Part shown: positions 1 through 7,902 of the stretch, one piece after another | Position numbering within the stretch: the stretch's first letter is position 1 | How the letters are laid out: every line of letters starts with the position of its first letter | Assembly (NCBI GenBank): GCA_947074135.1 | Contig: CAMTOL010000002.1 | Location: 1-25,947 of the forward strand | Reading direction: 5' to 3' | DNA: 25,947 bases | Source of the DNA: an uncultured Rikenellaceae bacterium | GTDB taxonomy: Bacteria > Bacteroidota > Bacteroidia > Bacteroidales > Rikenellaceae | Position numbers and translations under genes: made by a program | Notes under the pieces: generated by a model | The model's database searches: none | Told to the model about the DNA's origin: nothing | Seen by the model: the letters and a program-made list of their open reading frames with translations, nothing else

Positions 1-952
1 CACCAATGGCCAGGTTGAGTAGTAAAAAATGTGGTTTGTCGAAAGGCCAACCATTCTCAGTTTTAGGCGAAGGTGCGTTCCAAGCATAGAAAATATTCTC
101 TGGTGTATCTATATAAAATTCAAACCTATCAGCTGTCCAAGTCATACCATAAATATGCCAATCGTTAATAGTAATTGCGGCTATGGTTCCTGTTTTTTGC
201 GTTCCTTTGGTGTGATTATAATCCTCGCTGTGCAGTGAAGCGTGAACAACTCCTTCGTTAAAACCAACGTGCTCCATAATGTCGATTTCACCGCATTTAG
301 GCCAAGATGTGCCCTTCATAATCGAGCTACCTAGCATCCAAAATGCAGGCCAAGTGCCAACCCCTTTAGGCATCTTTATTCGAGCCTCGATACGCCCATA
401 AGTAAACTCCTTACTGCCATAGGTAATCATCCGTGCCGAGGTGTAAGAACCATAAACCTTATCTTCGTTTAGCTTCTTAGCAATAATTTTAAGCGTTCCG
501 TTTGAAACCTCGTGGTTGCCGCTCTTTTGATAGTTCTGTAGTTCATTGTTAGCAATATAACCCTCTTCGAAGCTCCAATCTGGGCCTACGTCTGTGCCGT
601 CGAACTCATCGCTCCATACCAATTTGTAATTAAAGTCTGGGTCATCTTGTGCAACGTTAATACCTTTTGTTTTGTAGATTCTATTGCCATCTTTCCATAG
701 AGCGAGAGTAATATCGTAGTTCCCTTTTTTGATAAAGTTATAATCAACTGTTTTTACATCTTTGATGATATCGCCTTCGGGAAATGTCCACTCTATGATT
801 TGGTAAGAGCCTGTAGTGTTGGCGATAAACTTAAAGTTGTTGCCGTCTATTTTTTCGATGTTGAAATCGACAGATAGAGCCTCTTCGCCTGTTTTAGAGC
901 CGCAAGAGAAGAGCGAAGCTAGGCATAAGAGTAGTAATAGAGTTTTTTTCAT
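1..952 (-). CDS. GH16 family beta-glucanase (laminarinase-like) lipoprotein, 3' end cut by window
   Basis: About 317 codons are visible from the ATG at 952 to the window edge, with no stop. The protein opens with a lipoprotein signal (MKKTLLLLLCLASLFSCGS; lipobox L14-F-S-C17), so it should be a lipid-anchored surface or periplasmic enzyme. Residues about 27-105 look like a PKD-type beta-sandwich (W-T-F-P-E-G, then KTVDYNFIKKGNYDITL). The GH16 domain follows, with VWSDEFDG, ARIKMPKG, WPAFWMLG and the catalytic signature GEIDIMEHVG (E222, D224, E227 match the nucleophile/acid pattern ExDxxE). The family cleaves beta-1,3 or mixed beta-1,3/1,4 glucans; the exact substrate cannot be told from sequence. 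The end of the domain, after the LLLNLAIG strand, lies outside the window. Family call is secure; specificity is inference. Confidence 0.93.
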   Translation of the reverse strand, partial: MKKTLLLLLCLASLFSCGSKTGEEALSVDFNIEKIDGNNFKFIANTTGSYQIIEWTFPEGDIIKDVKTVDYNFIKKGNYDITLALWKDGNRIYKTKGINVAQDDPDFNYKLVWSDEFDGTDVGPDWSFEEGYIANNELQNYQKSGNHEVSNGTLKIIAKKLNEDKVYGSYTSARMITYGSKEFTYGRIEARIKMPKGVGTWPAFWMLGSSIMKGTSWPKCGEIDIMEHVGFNEGVVHASLHSEDYNHTKGTQKTGTIAAITINDWHIYGMTWTADRFEFYIDTPENIFYAWNAPSPKTENGWPFDKPHFLLLNLAIG

Positions 953-989
953 TTGTTATAAAATAGTGTCTGTGACTGGGTAGATATAA

Positions 990-997
990 CAAATGTA
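990..997 (-). promoter_or_regulatory. Bacteroidota -7 promoter element for the GH16 gene
   Basis: On the minus strand this reads TACATTTG, an exact match to TAnnTTTG. It lies 37 bases before the ATG at 952, which fits a short leader. No well-spaced -33 TTG is visible; a TTTG in the terminator T-tract of the neighbouring operon is only 14 bases upstream. The rest of 953-1012 is A+T-rich and holds nothing else recognisable. Confidence 0.55.
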
Positions 998-1012
998 ATA
1001 CAATTTTTTGGC

Positions 1013-1047
1013 AAAAAAAAGATGCAGTCATTATGACTCCATCTTTT
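1013..1047 (-). terminator. Intrinsic terminator of the efflux/LytST operon
   Basis: Read on the minus strand just after the response-regulator stop at 1069: stem AAAAGATG (1047-1040), a C-C mismatch, AGTCA, loop TAA, TGACT, then CATCTTTT (1024-1017), running into an unbroken T tract down to 1013. Strong stem plus T-tract, 22 bases past the stop codon. It separates the operon from the GH16 gene transcribed in the same direction. Confidence 0.88.
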
Positions 1048-1068
1048 ATCTAATGACTATTGTTTATT

Positions 1069-1776
1069 CTAAAAGAGTTTTATATTGCTAAGTACATCTT
1101 CGCGATAAATCTCGGAGATTGGGATTAACTTCTTTCCAAAAACAATATTATTGCGCTCCATCACTCGAACTTTCGACAGATTGACGATAAACGAACGATG
1201 AACTCTGCAGAATGGAGGATTTGGTAGCGTTGATTCGATTCCCTTAATTGTTGAGATTGTCTTTACTATGTTTCCGTCGGTAAGTGTAATTGCAACATAA
1301 TCTTTTTGAGCCTCGATGTATAGTACGTCATTGTAGTCAATTCTCATTATTCTATGTTGACTTCTGATAGTCATACTCTCGTTTACTGTTGACTCTGTAG
1401 CGATGCTTTTTGGAGCAATGAGTCGTTGCGCTTTGAGCGCCGAACGCAGAAAATCGGGATATGATATAGGCTTTAGCAGATAGTCAATCGCATCGACACG
1501 AAAACCGTCAAGTGCATAGCTGTCAAAGGCGGTTGTGAATATAACTTTAGTCTGTATGTTGTCAATTGCTTGTGCTATTTCGAGTCCACTAAAACTGGGC
1601 ATTTGAATATCGGCAAAGAGTAGCTCTACCTTTTCACGTCCTAAATGTTCAACCACTTCAAAGCCGTTGGAGTATGCTCCGGCTAGCTCCAAAAAAGGAG
1701 TCTTGTCGATGTAGGATTTAATCAATCCTAGAGCTAATGGTTCGTCATCGACGGCTATGCAGCGTATCTTTTGCAT
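1069..1776 (-). CDS. LytTR-family response regulator
   Basis: 235 aa, the usual length for LytR/AlgR-type regulators. An N-terminal receiver domain (about 1-120) has the acidic pocket D10-D11-E12, the phospho-acceptor D56 in LLFADIQMP, a conserved T/S in VIFTTAF and the lysine in YLLKPIS. The C-terminal LytTR DNA-binding domain (about 138-235) includes DVLYIEAQKDYVAI, and FCRVHRSFIVNL, the usual recognition-strand motif. It starts 10 bases after the kinase stop and is the last gene before the terminator. As last member of an efflux operon it probably controls expression of that operon or other envelope genes; the target is inference. Confidence 0.95.
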   Translation of the reverse strand: MQKIRCIAVDDEPLALGLIKSYIDKTPFLELAGAYSNGFEVVEHLGREKVELLFADIQMPSFSGLEIAQAIDNIQTKVIFTTAFDSYALDGFRVDAIDYLLKPISYPDFLRSALKAQRLIAPKSIATESTVNESMTIRSQHRIMRIDYNDVLYIEAQKDYVAITLTDGNIVKTISTIKGIESTLPNPPFCRVHRSFIVNLSKVRVMERNNIVFGKKLIPISEIYREDVLSNIKLF

Positions 1777-1786
1777 TGTTTGTGGT

Positions 1787-2839
1787 TTAGCAGTTTATTA
1801 TCAATGTTGCAATATAACTGTTGTTAGTAAGTTCGGTTGTAAAGATATGTTTGTGAGGGTAGAGTAGTTCCAGGCGGCGTTTGAGGTTGTCAATGCCAAT
1901 TCCTGACCCACTCCTGTCGTTGTCTTGTTTAGGGAAGTTGCTGTTCTCTACAACACATTTAACATCTTTTGTGGTATGGCTGATGGAAATATGTATCCAC
2001 GATGGCGAAGTCGCCGAAATGCCGTGTTTAAAGGCGTTCTCGACCAGTGTTATAAATAGTAACGGTGCAATCTCAATTTTAGGGTTGTCGTTTGGAAACT
2101 CTAACTTGAGCGTTGTGGAGCAGGTAAGTCTTAGCTTCATTAGTTCGCAGTAGCTGCTCACAAACTCTATCTCCTTCTCTAGTGGTATTGTAGTTCGATT
2201 AGACTCGTAGAGTTGATAACGAAGCATATCGCAGAGGTTTGTAAGCGATGTTTGTGCTTTTTGGGAGTCAAACTCTATGAGTGCATAGATATTGTTGAGC
2301 GAGTTGAACAGAAAATGGGGATTGAGTTGACTCTTTAGCTGTTGTAGCTCTGCTTCGGTGTTTTGTCGTTGGACCTCGTGTAGCTGTTCGCGAGCGGCAT
2401 ACCAGTTTGAGGTCATTTTGATAGCTACGCTAAAACCAATAATTAAAAATTGCACTACCATAGCCAGTGCGGTGTGAATGTTTATTAGTCCTCTCTCTAT
2501 CTCTGGTTTAAACTCTTTTAGAGGTAACTGAGGTGGTCTTCTTAGCTCTCTTAATGCTTCGCTAACAAACATAAAACAGATAACTAGTGCAATGTTAATG
2601 AGTAGAAACAACAAAATCCGTTTCTTGAACAACATCTTATTGATGAGCCATAGATAGTTGATGTAAAAGAGGATAATCAACTGAACAGGCATAACGAACA
2701 TACCGAGGTCAAAAGGTGGCATATTCGAGCTGCTAAACAGAGCAACGGCGTAGGGTGCACTCATAAAGAGCAACCAAACAGAGCAGTGAATTACGATACT
2801 CACCACTCTGTTTTTGCTATTTATTGCAACTTGTGCCAT
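1787..2839 (-). CDS. LytS/YehU-type sensor histidine kinase
   Basis: 350 aa. The N-terminal 145 residues hold four hydrophobic segments (about 11-36, 46-68, 73-92, 119-141) with no large periplasmic loop, so sensing is likely within or near the membrane. A short coiled coil (about 148-170) leads into the His_kinase (PF06580) domain: QLNPHFLFNSLNNIYALI with phospho-acceptor H175. The N-box ENAFKHG (267-273) and the G-rich GSGIGIDNLKRRL follow, the compact GHKL ATPase of this family. It lies 8 bases after the permease stop and 10 before the LytTR regulator, its evident partner. The signal is unknown; closeness to MacB-type exporters suggests envelope stress or the pump substrate. Confidence 0.95.
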   Translation of the reverse strand: MAQVAINSKNRVVSIVIHCSVWLLFMSAPYAVALFSSSNMPPFDLGMFVMPVQLIILFYINYLWLINKMLFKKRILLFLLINIALVICFMFVSEALRELRRPPQLPLKEFKPEIERGLINIHTALAMVVQFLIIGFSVAIKMTSNWYAAREQLHEVQRQNTEAELQQLKSQLNPHFLFNSLNNIYALIEFDSQKAQTSLTNLCDMLRYQLYESNRTTIPLEKEIEFVSSYCELMKLRLTCSTTLKLEFPNDNPKIEIAPLLFITLVENAFKHGISATSPSWIHISISHTTKDVKCVVENSNFPKQDNDRSGSGIGIDNLKRRLELLYPHKHIFTTELTNNSYIATLIINC

Positions 2840-2847
2840 TTTTAATT

Positions 2848-4068
2848 TTATTCGTAGCGGAGTGCTACAATTGGGTCGAGTTGCGATGCTTTACGTGCTG
2901 GATACCAACCGAAAAATACTCCCTCGAAAAAACATACCCCAAAAGCCAACAATATTGACCCAAAGTTAAGAACAAAATCCCAACCTAAAAAGAAAGAGCC
3001 AATATAACTCACAATTATTCCTAAAAATACGCCCAATAACCCTCCAATCAGCGATAAAATAACAGATTCGGTAAGAAACTGCACTAGTACATACTGTTTA
3101 CGTGCGCCAATCGACATACGAAGTCCAATCTCTTTGGTGCGTTCGGTGACGGTCACATACATAATGTTCATAATGCCAATACCTCCAACGAGTAACGAAA
3201 TTGCAGCTACGGCAGCAAGTAGAGCTGTGAGCATACCTGTAACGCTCGAAATCATCGAAAGCATCTCGGCTTGGGTGAAAATCTCGAAATCCTCCTCGTC
3301 GGCAGGTTGTAGTTTGTGCGACATTCGCATTATCTTGGTAATCTCGGCAACGGCAAGTTCAGAATCCTCCTCCGAAGTGGCACTAGCATAAATTGTATTG
3401 AAGTGAGTAATAGCTAACATACGTTTCTGTACCGTTGTGTAGGGTAGGTATACGATGTTGTCCTGATCCATACCCATTGAGTTCTGTCCCTTCTCTTCGA
3501 GTACGCCGATAATACGTAGAGGGATATTCTTGAAACGAATATATTTACCTATCGGGTCTTCACCCCCTGGGAATAGTTTATCGACTACAGTTTTGCCGAT
3601 TAAGCATACCTTTGATGCTGTTTCGACATCGTGTTGCGAAAAGAAGATACCTTTGTCGAGTTTTATATCTCGAATCTCACGAAACGGTATATCGACGCCT
3701 TGGAGCGAAGTGGGAGCGTTGTTTGTGCCATAGACTAGCTGTCCGCTTACGCTCACCGATGGCGAAACGGCTGTGACGTATTGGCATTTCGAGCGCAGAG
3801 CTTCGACATCCTTTTCGGTCAGGCTTTTAGCATCATCACGACCCATATTGATACCGCCTCTCGATTGTTGAGCAGGGTTTATGAATATCATATTAGTCCC
3901 TGTTGAGGCTATTTCGGCTCTAATATTGTTGGTCGAGGCTGCGCCTAGCGATATGACGGCTATTACCGAAGCGATGCCGATAATAATGCCGAGCATAGTG
4001 AGAAAGGCGCGTGTTTTGTTGCGCATCAGAGCTCGGTAGGCTATATTTAAATAATTATACCATTTCAT
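2848..4068 (-). CDS. MacB-type ABC transporter permease
   Basis: 406 aa. Topology is the MacB/FtsX plan: an N-terminal transmembrane helix (about 20-43, MLGIIIGIASVIAVISLG), a large periplasmic MacB_PCD domain (about 50-270), then three C-terminal helices (about 278-304, 332-355, 368-390) with conserved IGIMNIMYVTVTERTKEIG and GLRMSIGAR cytoplasmic coupling motifs. The protein ends PARKASQLDPIVALRYE, typical of the family. No ATPase is fused, unlike E. coli MacB; the ATPase is the separate gene at 4231-4980. Such mechanotransmission permeases drive a TolC-linked periplasmic adaptor to expel macrolides, peptides or other envelope substrates. A 162-base gap holding hairpin repeat C separates it from the ATPase gene. 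Confidence 0.95.
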   Translation of the reverse strand: MKWYNYLNIAYRALMRNKTRAFLTMLGIIIGIASVIAVISLGAASTNNIRAEIASTGTNMIFINPAQQSRGGINMGRDDAKSLTEKDVEALRSKCQYVTAVSPSVSVSGQLVYGTNNAPTSLQGVDIPFREIRDIKLDKGIFFSQHDVETASKVCLIGKTVVDKLFPGGEDPIGKYIRFKNIPLRIIGVLEEKGQNSMGMDQDNIVYLPYTTVQKRMLAITHFNTIYASATSEEDSELAVAEITKIMRMSHKLQPADEEDFEIFTQAEMLSMISSVTGMLTALLAAVAAISLLVGGIGIMNIMYVTVTERTKEIGLRMSIGARKQYVLVQFLTESVILSLIGGLLGVFLGIIVSYIGSFFLGWDFVLNFGSILLAFGVCFFEGVFFGWYPARKASQLDPIVALRYE

Positions 4069-4103
4069 TGTAAGAGATAATTAGAATTAAACTCTGCAAA
4101 AGA

Positions 4104-4211
4104 TCATCGGAAACGTTAGTTTCCGTCAAAAGTTTTTGATTTTCCCGTTCAACCTCACCGCTTCGTGTAAGGCGGCGCGGTTGAACCCCAAAGGATTTAT
4201 AGACCTATAAA
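4104..4211 (+). repeat. Modular hairpin repeat, copy C (divergent, partial)
   Basis: Module 1: CGGAAAC (4108-4114), loop GTTA, GTTTCCG (4119-4125). A conserved leader CAAAAGTTTTTG (4127-4138) follows. Module 2: GTTCAACC (4147-4154) pairs with GGTTGAAC (4179-4186), and an inner stem CCGC/GCGG nests inside. Then TTTATAG-AC-CTATAAA (4196-4211). Modules 1 and leader match copies A and D; the later stems are different sequences in comparable positions, and the long nested module 3 of A, B and D is missing. It occupies most of the gap between ATPase and permease genes of the efflux operon, in reverse to their transcription. Confidence 0.7.
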
Positions 4212-4230
4212 GGCGTCAAAGTACATTGTT

Positions 4231-4980
4231 TTACAGTTCGTAATCTTCGGTTGCTGGGAGGGCTGCTAAGGCTTCCGACGCACTAAGAGTCTTAATGGCA
4301 GTGTCCGAAATTATCAAGCCGTCCTTCAATCGAATAGAACGTGTCGTGAAATTCGCAATATCAGGCTCGTGTGTCACAAAACATATGGTCTTGCCCTGCG
4401 CATTGAGCGACTGAAACAACGACATAACTTCGTACGAGGTGCGTGTGTCGAGATTACCAGTTGCCTCGTCGGCAAGTATCATAACGGGGTCGTTAACCAA
4501 CGCTCGGGCAATTGCCACCCTCTGTTGTTGACCACCACTCAACTGATTGGGAAAGTGATGCATTCTGTCCGATAATCCCACCTGCTCAAGTGCATATTTA
4601 GCCCTCTCTCGTCGCTCCTTTCCGCCAACTGTTGCATTGTAGAGTAGCGGAAGCTCTACTTGCTCCAGTGCCGAAGTTCGAGGCAATAAGTTGTAGGACT
4701 GAAACACAAAACCAATCTTGCGGTTGCGAAGTGTAGAGAGATTAGCGTCGTCTAACTCCGAAACGGCCACGCCATCAATCAAATAGTCCCCCTTTGTCGG
4801 TTTGTCGAGGCAACCCAGTATGTTGAGTAGCGTACTCTTGCCCGAACCGCTTGTTCCCATAATAGAAACAAACTCACCCTCTTTCACACTGAACGAGATG
4901 CCTCGCAAGGCGTGTACTCGCTCTTCCCCCATCACAAATGTTCGGGTGAGATGCTCTATTTTTAATACATCGTTTGTCAT
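4231..4980 (-). CDS. MacB/LolD-type ABC transporter ATPase
   Basis: 249 aa, one complete nucleotide-binding domain. Walker A GTSGSGKST (42-50), Q-loop Q94 in FVFQSYNLLP, signature LSGGQQQR (147-154), Walker B VMILADEAT with D171/E172, and H-loop H204 in FVTHEP. The LLPRTSALEQVELPLLY stretch is typical of the MacB/LolD/FtsE group. It pairs with the separate permease gene downstream. Placed 56 bases after the adaptor gene in the same direction. It hydrolyses ATP on the cytoplasmic face to power the tripartite pump. Confidence 0.96.
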   Translation of the reverse strand: MTNDVLKIEHLTRTFVMGEERVHALRGISFSVKEGEFVSIMGTSGSGKSTLLNILGCLDKPTKGDYLIDGVAVSELDDANLSTLRNRKIGFVFQSYNLLPRTSALEQVELPLLYNATVGGKERRERAKYALEQVGLSDRMHHFPNQLSGGQQQRVAIARALVNDPVMILADEATGNLDTRTSYEVMSLFQSLNAQGKTICFVTHEPDIANFTTRSIRLKDGLIISDTAIKTLSASEALAALPATEDYEL

Positions 4981-5036
4981 AATTTTGGTTGATTAAAAGT
5001 TATTTTAACCTCTTAATTCTATTCTCTAACAACGAA

Positions 5037-6215
5037 CTATTGTGGTGGAGGTCCGCCGCCATTCTTGCGTTGTGGAGGTTTGGGGAAGATACTTGCACTC
5101 TCTCCTTTAGCCTTGACAGACACCTTCTCAACACCAGTTACTACTTCATCTCCGCTCTTAACACCACTAAGTAGTATGGTCTGTACTCCATCAGACTGTC
5201 CAGCTGTTACCGCCACCGCACGTAAGCCTTCCCCTGTTCTAACCCACACTTTATTTCCATTTGAGGCTATATCCTCAATCTTATAATCTTTTAGTTGCTC
5301 TCGGTCGGGCGTAAAGTAGAGCGACTCTGCCGATACGCACACGCCTTGAGGTGATTGTGTTGTGATTGTAATGTTTGCAGTCATACCCGGATAGAGTTTT
5401 TCATCTGGATTTGGTGCATCTATAATTACTGTGTATGTCACAACGTTCGATGTTACTGTTGGCTCTAGCCTAATTTGCGAAACAGTGCCAGTGAAGGTTT
5501 CGCCAGGGTATGTGTCAACTGTAAACTCGGTGTGTTGACCCTCTTTAATCTGTCCTATGTCAGCTTCGTCAACGTCGGCTTCGACTTGCATTTTGGTTAG
5601 GTCGTTGGCAATCGTAAATAGTGTTGGCGTGCTGAACGATGCAGCTACGGTCTGACCCTCGTCAACGGCGCGATTAAGAACTCTACCCGAAATAGGCGAG
5701 TATATGTCGGCATACGAGAGGTTGACTTTTGCTTGTTGCAGGTCGGCTGTTGCTGTAATAACATTGCCCCGAGCGGTTGAGAGCTTATTCTCTGCCTCCT
5801 CCATTGTAGCTGGGGTTGCAGCCTTTTTGTCGTAGAGCGTTTTTGTGCGGTTGTAGCTCTGCTCTGCTAGTAACTCGTTGCTCTTTGCATTGTCGAGTGT
5901 GGCTTGAGCCTGACGAACTCGCTCTTTGAGTGTCGATTTGTCGAGTTGAGCAAGTAGTTGTCCTTGTGTGACTTGTGAGTTGTAGTCAACAAAAATCTTC
6001 TCGACAATACCCGATACCTGTGTGCCAACCTCCACCTTTATAACAGGTTCGATTGTGCCACTTGCCGTTACGGTTAGCTCAAGTTCGCTTTCGGTAGCCT
6101 TCTCGGTGCGAAACTCTATAATCTCGCTTGGACCTCCAAAGAGTAGCGGAGCTGCTATTGCAGCTGCTGCCACAGTGGCTGCTGACCAGATAATAATTTT
6201 AGTTCTCTTTTTCAT
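5037..6215 (-). CDS. MacA-type periplasmic adaptor (membrane fusion protein)
   Basis: 392 aa. An N-terminal membrane anchor (about 7-27, IIIWSAATVAAAAIAAPLLF) is followed by the HlyD/RND-adaptor plan: a barrel-sandwich half motif (VSGIVEKIFVDYNSQVTQGQ), a coiled-coil hairpin (about 88-165, rich in A, K, Q, E), the second lipoyl half (YSPISGRVLNRAVDEGQTV) and a beta-barrel (about 205-290). The C-terminus is proline/glycine/lysine-rich (FPKPPQRKNGGGPPPQ), an unusual tail. It begins 12 bases after the TolC-like gene stop. It bridges the inner-membrane MacB-like transporter to the outer-membrane channel. Confidence 0.94.
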   Translation of the reverse strand: MKKRTKIIIWSAATVAAAAIAAPLLFGGPSEIIEFRTEKATESELELTVTASGTIEPVIKVEVGTQVSGIVEKIFVDYNSQVTQGQLLAQLDKSTLKERVRQAQATLDNAKSNELLAEQSYNRTKTLYDKKAATPATMEEAENKLSTARGNVITATADLQQAKVNLSYADIYSPISGRVLNRAVDEGQTVAASFSTPTLFTIANDLTKMQVEADVDEADIGQIKEGQHTEFTVDTYPGETFTGTVSQIRLEPTVTSNVVTYTVIIDAPNPDEKLYPGMTANITITTQSPQGVCVSAESLYFTPDREQLKDYKIEDIASNGNKVWVRTGEGLRAVAVTAGQSDGVQTILLSGVKSGDEVVTGVEKVSVKAKGESASIFPKPPQRKNGGGPPPQ

Positions 6216-6227
6216 AACTAAAGTGTG

Positions 6228-7505
6228 TTATATTTTAATTTCTAAGCCCATATATACGTCCAGTATCTTGCGGTTAAGCAGATAGCTGTATTTGCTTTGC
6301 AGGTAGTTGTTCAGTGCGTTTAGGTAATTGTTTTGTTGTTGCAGTAGCTCGGTGGTGTTAATCGAACCGGCCTCGAATTGAGCCGAGAACACTTTAAAAG
6401 TCTCTTCGTATGCCTCGCTGCTAATCTTGTCGGCTATGTACTTCTCTCTCCAAGATATTACGTTTAGGTGTTCAATCTCAAGATCTTTTAGTACCGAGAG
6501 TTCATTCTGTTCGTTTTGTAGTTCGCTCTGTTTTAGTCTGATTTCGCTCTGTTTTACGGCTGATTTTAGTCGTCCTTTACCCCAAATAGGTATGGATAGC
6601 GAGAGATTAAAATTATAGCCGCCGTTGCCAGTGAATTGCTGACCCCACGAGTTCGACATAACACTGTTGTACGACGTTCCTAGTGAACCGCCTGCCGAGA
6701 GGGTAGGATATAGTGCGCCTTTAGCTATTTTATTGTCCAGCTCCGCCATTTCTACGTTTTGACGAGAGATTTGTAGGTCGGGCAGCCACGCTATAGTTTC
6801 GGCTATCAAAGTTTCGAGGTTTGGTATTTCGATTAGTTCGATAGTCTTATCGTCGTTCGGTGCAATAATGTCGAAAGTTTCGTTGCCTTTATAGCTTAGG
6901 AGTGTTTTTAGCTCTAGTATTGCTTGGTCACGACTTGTTGCGCTTTTGGCAAGCGAATATTTGTCCGATGCGTATTGAGATTTAAGGAGTAGATAGTCAC
7001 TCTCTAAGATATTTCCAGACTCATATTTAATCTCGCCCTGCCCCATCTGCTCCTCGCTAATCGATACCACTTGGAGTTGATGACGATATAGCTCCTCGTT
7101 CATCAATACTGATAGAAAAGATTTGATTACATTAATAGTAAGCTCGTTTGATGCTTGTGCAATTTGTGAGTCGCTTTGGTTGAGTGCTATTTTAGCTCGT
7201 CGAACTGCATTGGTAGCTTGTCCTCCACTCCAGAGTGTTGCAGAGGCGTTGATGCCGTAGTTGCCGTCAAAACCGTTGTTTGAGGCACCTTGTGATAGCG
7301 ATGCACTTAATTCGGGGTATAGATTTCGCTTTGATTGGGCTAAATCTTCGCTAGACAGGTCGTGCGAGAGCTTAACGATTTGTTGCAAAAAACTCTGTTC
7401 GAGTGCAACCTCGATTGCGCGGTCTAGCGTTAGTGTTATTTTGTCCTGTGCTGTGATTGCTGTTGAACCTAGCCCGAGGATTATGAATAAAATTAACTTT
7501 TTCAT
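6228..7505 (-). CDS. TolC-family outer membrane efflux protein
   Basis: 425 aa from the ATG at 7505. An upstream in-frame ATG at 7622 would add 39 residues, but 7505 gives a clean signal peptide (MKKLILFIILGLGSTAITAQ), and a promoter candidate lies between the two starts. The protein has the duplicated OEP repeat: residues about 25-215 and 225-425, each with a long helical stretch and beta segments such as YPELSASLSQGASNNGF and YPTLSAGGSLGTSYNS. FSAQFEAGSINTTELLQQQN is a typical TolC-family helix motif. First gene of the efflux/two-component operon; it forms the outer-membrane exit duct. Confidence 0.93.
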   Translation of the reverse strand: MKKLILFIILGLGSTAITAQDKITLTLDRAIEVALEQSFLQQIVKLSHDLSSEDLAQSKRNLYPELSASLSQGASNNGFDGNYGINASATLWSGGQATNAVRRAKIALNQSDSQIAQASNELTINVIKSFLSVLMNEELYRHQLQVVSISEEQMGQGEIKYESGNILESDYLLLKSQYASDKYSLAKSATSRDQAILELKTLLSYKGNETFDIIAPNDDKTIELIEIPNLETLIAETIAWLPDLQISRQNVEMAELDNKIAKGALYPTLSAGGSLGTSYNSVMSNSWGQQFTGNGGYNFNLSLSIPIWGKGRLKSAVKQSEIRLKQSELQNEQNELSVLKDLEIEHLNVISWREKYIADKISSEAYEETFKVFSAQFEAGSINTTELLQQQNNYLNALNNYLQSKYSYLLNRKILDVYMGLEIKI

Positions 7506-7556
7506 TGCTAATGAGTTTTGTTGTGGGGAGTTAAGAGTTTGTCTTAAATCCGAGAG

Positions 7557-7587
7557 CAAAGTAACTTTATGAACTAGCTCTAAACAA
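7557..7587 (-). promoter_or_regulatory. Promoter candidate for the efflux operon
   Basis: On the minus strand TTG (7587-7585) is followed, about 20 bases on, by TTACTTTG (7564-7557), a near match to TAnnTTTG. It sits about 52 bases before the ATG at 7505, and inside the longer reading frame starting at 7622, which argues for the shorter start. The match is imperfect, one base short in the TA-TTTG spacing. Confidence 0.4.
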
Positions 7588-7837
7588 GTGACTGCGATAT
7601 AGATTGATGATTTGCCGACCAAAACCTGTTTTTTACCGATTAATAAACTTTTCTTTGTTTATGAGTTATTCAGTTTTTCGAGGATAGTTTATTTTTTAAG
7701 TTGTACAGCTCTTTTGTGGCGTTGTGTTTTTATTTAATTTTTACAATACAATACTTGTGTTTGATTTATTTTATAAATAACAAACTAATTATTAAAATAT
7801 ATTCATAAATAACTAAAAACCTGAATTTTATTTGTTC

Positions 7838-7864
7838 TTTTTTCTTGTTTATATCAAGAAAAAA
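7838..7864 (+). promoter_or_regulatory. Palindrome overlapping the iorA -33 region
   Basis: TTTTTTCTTG (7838-7847) and CAAGAAAAAA (7855-7864) form a perfect inverted repeat around the 7-base centre TTTATAT. The left arm contains the -33 TTG of the iorA promoter. This is a possible operator site; the A/T runs make part of the symmetry cheap, so only the TTCTTG/CAAGAA core is informative. The rest of the 7623-7902 divergent gap is very A+T-rich with no other recognisable element. Confidence 0.35.
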
Positions 7865-7876
7865 ATACTATTTTTG
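7845..7876 (+). promoter_or_regulatory. Promoter of the iorA operon
   Basis: TTG (7845-7847), 21-base spacer, then TATTTTTG (7869-7876), an exact match to the Bacteroidota TAnnTTTG element. The predicted start of transcription near 7883 leaves a leader of about 20 bases before the iorA ATG at 7903. No Shine-Dalgarno is evident, as usual in this phylum. Confidence 0.65.
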
Positions 7877-7902
7877 TAAAAACTTTCAAGATTTTTATAA
7901 CA

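Noticed and set aside
29..238. Plus-strand 69-aa open frame
   Set aside because: Antisense to the GH16 gene, whose reading frame, lipobox and catalytic motif are clear on the minus strand.
7506..7622. 39-residue N-terminal extension of the TolC-like protein
   Set aside because: The signal peptide begins at the ATG at 7505, and a promoter candidate lies inside the extension.
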